Assembly (NCBI GenBank): GCA_029210325.1
Contig: JARGPU010000001.1
Span: 72,126-136,125 of the forward strand
DNA length: 64,000 nucleotides
Direction: 5' to 3'
Source of the DNA: Alcanivoracaceae bacterium
GTDB lineage: Bacteria > Pseudomonadota > Gammaproteobacteria > Pseudomonadales > Alcanivoracaceae
Shown: positions 58,350-64,000 of the stretch, one piece after another
How the letters are laid out: the number at the start of each line of letters is the position of its first letter
How positions within the stretch are numbered: position 1 is the first letter of the stretch
Program-made: the position numbers and the translations under genes
Notes under the pieces: model-generated
The model's database searches: none
What the model saw: only the letters and a program-made list of their open reading frames with translations
Told to the model about the DNA's origin: nothing

Positions 58350-59063
58350 GTGAACACCGTGCATTGCCAAGTTTCCGAAATTCTGCCGCTAAACGGCAAT
58401 ATCAGCGCCGTCAGGCTACGCCTGCCCAGCGACCAGCCCATCCACTGGCATGCCGGGCAATACCTGCTGCTGGGTGAAAATCAGGATGCCGCGTTTTCCA
58501 TAGCCAATGCGGCTGGCGAAGATGACAGCGAGCTGTTGCTACATATTCGCCATGATGCAGACAACCAGTCCGCCGTGGACCTGATGGCGGAACTACGCAG
58601 TCAGTCGATGGTGGCAACGACCTTACCTCTGGGCACGCGCTATATTGATCAGTCGCCGGATCGGCCGGTTTGGTTTATCTGCGGCTCCACCGGCTTTGCT
58701 CCCGCCCGGGCGATGATTGAAAGACTGGCCCGGCTACAGTTCTCCCTGCCGGTGAGGCTGTTCCGCGGGGGCCGGCAAGTAGACGACATCTATCCGCCAC
58801 AATGGCCGGACAACACCCTTGAGCAGCTGAAGGACTTTCAGGAAACCATCGCCGTCAATCACGCACCTGCAGCAAACCAGTTTCACGGCATGGTGCACGA
58901 AGCGGCCCTGGCCGAGCTGGCAAAGCTGCAAGACCCGTCCCGGCCGCTATTTCATATCGGCGGATCACCGGCCATGGCCTGGGCAGTATTTGACGCGCTG
59001 GTAGCAGCCGGCGTGCCGGCCGCTAATATTCATTCAGACGTATTCGACTACGCTCCGCGCTAA
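58350..59063 (+). CDS. NAD(P)H-flavin reductase-like protein (Fre family)
   Basis: A 237-residue protein of the ferredoxin-NADP reductase superfamily, similar to Fre and to CDP-6-deoxyglucose reductase-type enzymes. HWHAGQYLLLGE leads the flavin domain. The NAD domain has ICGSTGFAPARAMIE (about 110-124) and the HIGGSPAMAWAVFDAL motif. The usual R-x-Y/F-S flavin motif reads AAFSIAN, with Ala in place of Arg, so flavin may be bound loosely or only as a substrate. The GTG start has a GAGAG site upstream. It is convergent with hemY, 10 bases apart. Confidence 0.85.
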   Translation: MNTVHCQVSEILPLNGNISAVRLRLPSDQPIHWHAGQYLLLGENQDAAFSIANAAGEDDSELLLHIRHDADNQSAVDLMAELRSQSMVATTLPLGTRYIDQSPDRPVWFICGSTGFAPARAMIERLARLQFSLPVRLFRGGRQVDDIYPPQWPDNTLEQLKDFQETIAVNHAPAANQFHGMVHEAALAELAKLQDPSRPLFHIGGSPAMAWAVFDALVAAGVPAANIHSDVFDYAPR

Positions 59064-59073
59064 GCGCGATTGC

Positions 59074-60306
59074 TCAGGATTCTTCGCGCCGCCTCGGTGA
59101 CGGCAGCGGCAGCACTGGCAAGGCTTCATCAAGCAGCATCATGCGCCGCTCCAGCGCCGCCAGCGCCCTGTCTGTGTCGCCCAGCGCGCTATGCAAACGG
59201 GCTAGCTCGGCCAGTGCGGTGACGCTGCCAGCCCGGGCTGCACCGTCAAAGAAACTGCGCGCCTTACCCCATAGCTTGGCTTTCATTGCCGTGCGTCCAG
59301 CGCAGATCAATAGAGCAACGCTTGCCGGACGTACTTCCAGCCACTGCTCAAGCTGCTGTAGCAGCTTCTCCGCCGGCACATCAGCAATGCCCTCCAACAC
59401 GGCAATCAACCGGTCATCCCAGTTCTGTTCGATCTCCTTACGCACCAGAGCAAAGGCGGCAGCACCATCGCCATTGGCAACCAGCGCAGCTGCGTACTGG
59501 GCACGGATCGACGTTTTGCCATGCAAAGTTGCCGGCATTTCCTTCCATGTCCTGCGCAGCTCCGCCAAACGCTGTGCAGCCTCCCCCGGCGCCTGCGCCA
59601 CAGCATTGAGCAACCCCGCCCAAGCGCGTTGCTCAAGCACCGCAAAAGCATTTTGATCGGCAACAGCCGGCTTCAGCATTGGCAGTAATTCAACCAGCGC
59701 CGGCCAATCCTGCTCTCGCTCCAGCACCTCAGCCAACAAACGCAAACGGTGCGGATTACGCTCCACCCGGCCGCTGAGTCCCTCTAGCCTGACCCGCGCT
59801 TGGCGAGTGGCGCCTTCCTCCAGCAACAGACGCGCCGCCAGCAGATCCGCCATCGGTTGCCCACGCTGCTGCCGGGCGGCCAGCTTGAGCACCTCAGTAA
59901 CTCGCTCATGGTTGCCTTGGGCTGCTGCGGCCAATGCCTCACCAGCATGCGCCGGCACCGCCCAGGTCTGACTAGCCGAAGCCCCAGCAAACAGTCTTCC
60001 GGCACGGGCCCAGTCCCCATCAACCAGGGCAAAAAAGCCGGCGCGCAGGCGCCGTCTGGCAATCAGCTCACGCCAGCGACTGGCGCGACCCAGCCCGGCC
60101 AGACGGAAAAGCGATACTGCCAGCAGGGTAATAATCGACCACAATGGCGCCGCCAGAATTAATAGCAGCAGGACAAGGCCAAGACTGGCTTCGACTCGCA
60201 AACCATCACGAATCAGCAGCACATAGCCGGGATCCGCCAACAGCCAGCGGCCGAGGAAAAAGCCACCCACCAGCAACAGCGCAACGACAAAGAAAGTCCG
60301 CTTCAT
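59074..60306 (-). CDS. hemY: HemY, heme biosynthesis-associated TPR membrane protein
   Basis: A 410-residue inner-membrane protein. Two N-terminal helices (about 5-25 and 40-65, FFVVALLLVGGFFLGRWLL and LGLVLLLLILAAPLWSI) precede a long helical, TPR-like cytoplasmic or periplasmic domain rich in Ala and Leu. The family always sits at the end of hemC-hemD-hemX-hemY; its role is not fully settled and it is unrelated to protoporphyrinogen oxidase HemY of Bacillus. Its start overlaps the hemX stop by 4 bases. Confidence 0.92.
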   Translation of the reverse strand: MKRTFFVVALLLVGGFFLGRWLLADPGYVLLIRDGLRVEASLGLVLLLLILAAPLWSIITLLAVSLFRLAGLGRASRWRELIARRRLRAGFFALVDGDWARAGRLFAGASASQTWAVPAHAGEALAAAAQGNHERVTEVLKLAARQQRGQPMADLLAARLLLEEGATRQARVRLEGLSGRVERNPHRLRLLAEVLEREQDWPALVELLPMLKPAVADQNAFAVLEQRAWAGLLNAVAQAPGEAAQRLAELRRTWKEMPATLHGKTSIRAQYAAALVANGDGAAAFALVRKEIEQNWDDRLIAVLEGIADVPAEKLLQQLEQWLEVRPASVALLICAGRTAMKAKLWGKARSFFDGAARAGSVTALAELARLHSALGDTDRALAALERRMMLLDEALPVLPLPSPRRREES

Positions 60307-61268
60307 TGCGGCTGCCCCGCTTTCAGCGCACGGATAGCCGCTAGCCCAGCTCCGATTTCCGGGAGCGCCTGATGTACGGCCTGATCACGCAAGTCCGCAA
60401 GCGAGGCCAACAGATGCCGGGCGCGCGAATCATTGCCGGCGAAACGGGAGCGAATCAGCTTGTCCGCCTGATCAAGAGCGGCGTCGTAAACTTGCGGTCG
60501 AGCTTGCATCAGAGCCAGCTGTGCCTGCTGCAGGGAGCCGTCCAGAGCCAAATGCAGTAACGCAGCCTGAGTGGCGTCCAAAGGCAAGGGCGCTGCTTGC
60601 TGGTCATACTGGATATGTATCGGCAGGCTGTGCACCAGACGCTGCCACCACAGTGCATCATCAGGCAGAGCCTGATCCGCTTCCGGCTGAACCGGTAAGG
60701 CAGGCACCGCCAGTTCAGCTACCAACTCCTGTAGCGCCGCCAGACGCAAAACCAACGCTGGAATATCCACCTGCTCAGCTCCGCGAACCGCTTCGATATC
60801 CGTCGCCAGAGCGCGGCGCGCAATCAGAGTCTGCGGGTCGCTGATGCGCGCCAAGGTAGCGTCTGCCCCTTCCAGCAAGCGCCGGGTAGCCGCCAGATCC
60901 GCCGTTAGCAACAGCCTCTGACCAGCCAGACTGGCCAAGGCTTCTGCCTCACCAACCAGCCACTGGCGCATACCGCCCTGCTGCATTTCCTGCAGCTGGC
61001 GGTCACGCTCTTCCAGCATGCGGTCGATACCGTTGAGACGCTCGGCCAGCAGTAGCACCTGGTCGTCGTACTGCTCCCGCTGCTCCTGCTGCACCAGCGT
61101 CAGCCTGTCGATTTCGACCAGCAGCTCATCCATATCTGCAGAGCTGGCATTCAACCACTGCCAGCCGAACCAGCCCGCACCACCGGCCGCCACCAACAGC
61201 AGCAAAACCAACAGCCACGGCAGCGCCGCGCCGCGCTGGGAGAAAGCATCACGCCGGCCAGTTGTCAT
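60303..61268 (-). CDS. hemX: HemX family uroporphyrinogen-III C-methyltransferase-like protein
   Basis: A 321-residue inner-membrane protein. A short basic cytoplasmic part, one helix (PWLLVLLLLVAAGGAGWFGW, about 17-36), then a coiled coil (DELLVEIDRLTLVQQEQREQ) and a helical domain. Despite the family name it lacks the SAM methyltransferase motifs of CysG and probably has a scaffold role. The ATG at 61268 has GGGGA upstream; an ATG at 61310 would add 14 residues. It overlaps hemY by 4 bases and is 112 bases after hemD. Confidence 0.88.
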   Translation of the reverse strand: MTTGRRDAFSQRGAALPWLLVLLLLVAAGGAGWFGWQWLNASSADMDELLVEIDRLTLVQQEQREQYDDQVLLLAERLNGIDRMLEERDRQLQEMQQGGMRQWLVGEAEALASLAGQRLLLTADLAATRRLLEGADATLARISDPQTLIARRALATDIEAVRGAEQVDIPALVLRLAALQELVAELAVPALPVQPEADQALPDDALWWQRLVHSLPIHIQYDQQAAPLPLDATQAALLHLALDGSLQQAQLALMQARPQVYDAALDQADKLIRSRFAGNDSRARHLLASLADLRDQAVHQALPEIGAGLAAIRALKAGQPQ

Positions 61269-61380
61269 CAAATTATTCCCCAGTCCTTGTTCGGAAAACA
61301 GATTGCCCATGCGCACGACAATAAATGGCGGGGGCTCAACCGGCAACCGGTGTATTAAGGTGAAGCCCCAAGACTCCGTG

Positions 61381-62097
61381 TTACGACAACTGCAGACAGG
61401 CCGCCAACATATCCTGATCAGTTGCCGAGTCGGCCAGCAGCACATGGGCATGGCTAAGCCGCACCTGAGCAGCAATACGCTCTCCGGGCACGACCACCCG
61501 GCATTCCGGCGGAACCCGTTCGGCAATACACTCCCAGCCCTGCAAGCTGGTCACCAGACACAGGTCGACAAACTGCTCGGGCCAGCAAAAATCTGCATTG
61601 CAGCTGCGCTGATAAAGTACCAGCTGGTCCACCTCGGCGCCGCGCAATCTAAGGGTTTCTGCCATCAGCTCGCGACCGCCATTGCCACGACAAATCAACA
61701 CGCGCTTGCCATGTAGTTCACGCAGACACTCAAGGCGCAGGGTGGACTCGCTATCGAAGCCGCTGGCTGGCATTTCCACCGGCATACCCGCGGCAGCAAG
61801 AATGTCTGCAGTAGCCGGACCAACCGCTAGCCAGTGGACACCCACTGGCCATTGGGGCCACAAATCCTCGAGGGATTCCAGCGCCAGCCGAGCGGCATTG
61901 GCACTGACAAAAAACACCGCATGGTATTGATCAATATCCACCAGCGGCTGCTTGGCTTGCGGTGACAGGTTCAGAGATTCGATGCTCAATGCACTTTGCT
62001 GACTAACCCGAAAACCGGCCTCGGTCAGCAGCGCCACCAAGCTGTGCTGCTGGCCCTCTGGTCGCGTCACCAGAATATGCAGTGGTTCGGCCGCCAT
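61381..62097 (-). CDS. hemD: Uroporphyrinogen-III synthase
   Basis: A 238-residue enzyme that closes hydroxymethylbilane with inversion of ring D. LHILVTRPEGQQHSLVALL starts the family, with AVFFVSANAARLALE, LAVGPATADILAAAG and VCL-type VTSLQGWECIAE segments. Sequence conservation in this family is low, so synteny with hemC is the stronger evidence. Its ATG shares one base with the hemC stop. Confidence 0.93.
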   Translation of the reverse strand: MAAEPLHILVTRPEGQQHSLVALLTEAGFRVSQQSALSIESLNLSPQAKQPLVDIDQYHAVFFVSANAARLALESLEDLWPQWPVGVHWLAVGPATADILAAAGMPVEMPASGFDSESTLRLECLRELHGKRVLICRGNGGRELMAETLRLRGAEVDQLVLYQRSCNADFCWPEQFVDLCLVTSLQGWECIAERVPPECRVVVPGERIAAQVRLSHAHVLLADSATDQDMLAACLQLS

Positions 62098-63038
62098 CAG
62101 CGAGCGTAGACCTCGGCAAGAATCTCTCCAGCTCCTGCCTTAAGTAGTTGCTGCGCCAGATCATGGCCCAGATCAGCCGCCCCCGAACGGGGCGCTCGGC
62201 CCTCGACTCGCAGCACCCGGTCGCCCTGCTCGCTGGCCACCAGACCGCGCAGCCATAGCTGGCCGTCTTGTAACTCGGCGTAGCCGGCAATCGGCACCTG
62301 GCAGCCGCCTTCGAGAGTCCGATTCATAGCCCGCTCGGCAACCACGCGATCCCAGCTCAGAGGGTCATTCAACGGCGCCAGCAGCGCATGTACCCGCTCG
62401 TCTTCACTGCGGCACTCTATGCCCACTGCGCCCTGACCCACCGCCGGCAAACAAACCTCCGGGGCCAGCTCATGACGAATCCGCTCGCCCATTCCCAGGC
62501 GCTTGAGACCAGCCGCGGCCAGCAGGATGGCATCAAACTCGCCGCTATCCAGTTTACCCAACCGGGTCTGCACATTGCCGCGCAGGCTGGAAATACGCAG
62601 GTCTGGACGGGCCGCTTTTAGCTGCGCGCTGCGACGCAAGCTGGAGGTGCCCACATGGGCGCCAAAAGGCAGGTCGTCAAAGCGCTCATAGGTATTGCAG
62701 ACAAACGCGTCACGAGGATCTTCGCGCTCGCAGATCACCGCCAGAGCAAGCCCTTCGGGCAGCTCCATCGGTACGTCTTTCATGGAATGCACGGCAATGT
62801 CAGCGCGGCCATCCAGCATGGCCTGCTCCAGCTCCTTGACGAACAGGCCCTTGCCGCCAATTTTCGCCAACGGGGTATCCAGAATGATGTCGCCCTGGGT
62901 TTTGATGCGGATCAGCTCAACCTGCAACAACGGGTTCAACACAGTCAGACGCCGCTGGACATATTCAGCCTGCCAGATGGCGAGCGGGCTTGAGCGGGTG
63001 GCGATACGGAGAATATCGGTGCGGGAAGAATCAGTCAT
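62097..63038 (-). CDS. hemC: Hydroxymethylbilane synthase (porphobilinogen deaminase)
   Basis: A 313-residue enzyme that polymerises four porphobilinogens. [21 protein letters not shown] starts the fold. [18 protein letters not shown] gives the Arg cluster, and the dipyrromethane cofactor Cys is in [12 protein letters not shown]. It is the first gene of hemC-hemD-hemX-hemY and is followed immediately by hemD with a one-base overlap. Confidence 0.97.
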   Translation of the reverse strand: MTDSSRTDILRIATRSSPLAIWQAEYVQRRLTVLNPLLQVELIRIKTQGDIILDTPLAKIGGKGLFVKELEQAMLDGRADIAVHSMKDVPMELPEGLALAVICEREDPRDAFVCNTYERFDDLPFGAHVGTSSLRRSAQLKAARPDLRISSLRGNVQTRLGKLDSGEFDAILLAAAGLKRLGMGERIRHELAPEVCLPAVGQGAVGIECRSEDERVHALLAPLNDPLSWDRVVAERAMNRTLEGGCQVPIAGYAELQDGQLWLRGLVASEQGDRVLRVEGRAPRSGAADLGHDLAQQLLKAGAGEILAEVYAR

Positions 63039-63076
63039 ATTGGCCCCTCTGAACAGAGGCGCAAGTGTGCCAGAAA

Positions 63077-63104
63077 GCGCCCGCCTTGGCTTGCTAGCGG
63101 GCGC
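63077..63104 (-). terminator. GC-rich hairpin after the TRL-like gene
   Basis: Arms GCGCCCGC and GCGGGCGC form a perfect 8-bp stem over a 12-base loop, 10 bases past the TRL-like stop on the minus strand. Only TTTCT follows, so termination may be partial, leaving some read-through into hemC. Confidence 0.55.
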
Positions 63105-63113
63105 CTGGAGACA

Positions 63114-63425
63114 TCAGTTGCCGTACACCACCACGGTAAACTCGGCCAGAACACCAAAGAAGTTCTGCGACTCGTAGTCAACGAAGTGGATTTCGCGAAT
63201 ACCGCCATTACGTGCTGCGGTCTGGATGCTGGCGTCACCGGTGGCAATCAAACCAAGCACCGAGCGAACACTGGCACGACCAACACGCTGCGGTTGCTCT
63301 GGCGCAGCCGTGGCGGTAAACGGTGCCTTAACGTTGGTGTAAATCATCCCGGAAACCGGGCTGGCAGAATAGGCACAACCACCCAGCAGAGCCGTAGCGG
63401 CGAGCAGTACAATTACTTTTTTCAT
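63114..63425 (-). CDS. TRL-like family lipoprotein
   Basis: A 103-residue small lipoprotein with a signal ending LLGGC (MKKVIVLLAATALLGGC) and a compact domain: SPVSGMIYTNVKAPFTAT, then GRASVRSVLGLIATGDASI and an IREIHFVDYE strand. This matches the TRL-like (tRNA-associated locus-like) family of unknown function. AGGGGA precedes the ATG at 63425. It lies between algR and hemC, which are usually adjacent in Pseudomonas, so it is an insertion in a conserved order. Confidence 0.82.
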   Translation of the reverse strand: MKKVIVLLAATALLGGCAYSASPVSGMIYTNVKAPFTATAAPEQPQRVGRASVRSVLGLIATGDASIQTAARNGGIREIHFVDYESQNFFGVLAEFTVVVYGN

Positions 63426-63502
63426 CGGGCAATCCCCTGTTGTTGTTCTGATATCTGGAACCTTCGGGCCACGCCGGACAGGCCGGCGAGCAGCATAGCA
63501 CG

Positions 63503-64000
63503 TCATAATCGCGCCATCATCTTGCGTAATCCAGCCACATGACGACGGCTGACCACCAGCCGCTCCTCCACCCCTTTCAAGCGAACCTGATAGTGCCCCG
63601 CAGTAGCCAGCTCCATACCCTCCAGCCAACCCACGGCCACCAGTGCATTGCGGTGAATACGCACGAAACGCTCGCCAAACTCGTCCTCCAGCTCTTTCAG
63701 CGTGTCATCAATCAGCACCTCGCCATCGGGGTATTTGACCGTGACGTATTTCTGATCAGCGAGGAAGTAGCGAATTTCACTGACCGGCACGAGCTCGATG
63801 CCGCGATGGGTGCGGGCGCTGATATGCCGCCGCTGGGCCGCCCCCTGCGGATCGACTTCCCCTTCCAGAGCATCCAGCCGGCTTCGGCTGATGCCGTGGA
63901 CACGCCCCAAAGCGGTGGCCAGATCCTCCCTGGATACCGGCTTAAGCAAGTAATCGACCGCCTGCACCTTAAATGCCTGCAGGGCATGCTCGTCATAGGC
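63503..64000 (-). CDS. algR: LytTR response regulator AlgR, C-terminal part
   Basis: The frame is open to the window edge and encodes 165 residues plus stop. The first part is the end of the receiver domain (ALQAFKVQAVDYLLKPVSRE, with the conserved Lys-Pro). A linker and a LytTR DNA-binding domain follow (about 70-165 of this fragment, RYFLADQKYVTVKYPDG, FVRIHRNALVAV and RHVAGLRKM). AlgR controls alginate, type IV pili and virulence genes in P. aeruginosa and is encoded next to hemC there. The N-terminal phosphoacceptor Asp is outside the window. Confidence 0.92.
   Translation of the reverse strand, partial: AYDEHALQAFKVQAVDYLLKPVSREDLATALGRVHGISRSRLDALEGEVDPQGAAQRRHISARTHRGIELVPVSEIRYFLADQKYVTVKYPDGEVLIDDTLKELEDEFGERFVRIHRNALVAVGWLEGMELATAGHYQVRLKGVEERLVVSRRHVAGLRKMMARL

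Overview
The window is a chromosomal segment of a gammaproteobacterium. Two features point to this: the RNA gene ssrS (6S RNA) lies between zapA and the formyl-THF cyclo-ligase gene, and the order of housekeeping genes is close to that of Pseudomonas and its marine relatives. Examples are radC/coaBC-dut-algC-argB, pyrE-rph/yicC-gmk-rpoZ-spoT-ridA, oxyR-recG, dapF-DUF484-xerC, a zapA/6S/fthC block, and algR-hemC-hemD-hemX-hemY. An aerobic, probably marine member of the Pseudomonadales/Oceanospirillales grade (Alcanivorax- or Spongiibacter-like) fits, but the genus cannot be fixed from the sequence. I saw no tRNA, rRNA, IS element, prophage or CRISPR array. Coding density is high, and no gap between genes exceeds about 290 bases; the largest one contains the 6S RNA.

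Layout. 1-8.0 kb: the end of coaD, gamma-glutamyltransferase, an Ig-like surface lipoprotein with an OmpX-like barrel, a small membrane protein, mutM, and a Delta9 desaturase. 8.0-25.7 kb: a housekeeping core of rpmG-rpmB-radC, coaBC-dut-algC-argB-slmA, a DUF4124 protein, pyrE-rph, yicC-gmk-rpoZ-spoT-ridA, an SDR protein, and oxyR-recG. 26-29.1 kb: an unsaturated fatty acid module, desT divergent from desC-desB, with nested inverted repeats over the desC promoter. 29.2-35.7 kb: the most distinctive accessory region. A winged-helix gene is divergent from an operon of a TIM-barrel isomerase-like protein, a membrane di-iron desaturase-like enzyme and a complete NitT/TauT-type ABC importer, with a good sigma-54 promoter match in front. 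A DUF5924/DUF2914 membrane protein follows.

35.7-42 kb: a serine hydrolase, an OmpA-family porin, dapF-DUF484-xerC and rlmI. 42-46.5 kb: a glycine cleavage operon, gcvT-gcvH-gcvPA-gcvPB, with the P-protein split in two. 46.6-49.4 kb: a ferric iron ABC permease and binding lipoprotein behind a Fur box, with no ATPase gene beside them. 49.4-51 kb: a DUF4397 lipoprotein. 51-56 kb: ygfB-pepP-ubiquinone hydroxylase on one strand and a ZapB-like gene-zapA-6S RNA-fthC on the other, with a 48-codon membrane protein gene antisense to the end of fthC. 56-64 kb: ilvA, rpiA, a flavin reductase-like gene, hemY-hemX-hemD-hemC, a TRL-like lipoprotein and the 3' part of algR, which is cut by the window edge.

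Several genes share themes. Three unrelated-type desaturases (6.8, 28.0 and 30.6 kb) and the DesT regulator suggest elaborate membrane or lipid oxidation chemistry. Heme synthesis, iron uptake and OxyR fit an aerobic lifestyle. Many convergent gene pairs are separated by fewer than 20 bases, and several operons use overlapping stop/start codons.
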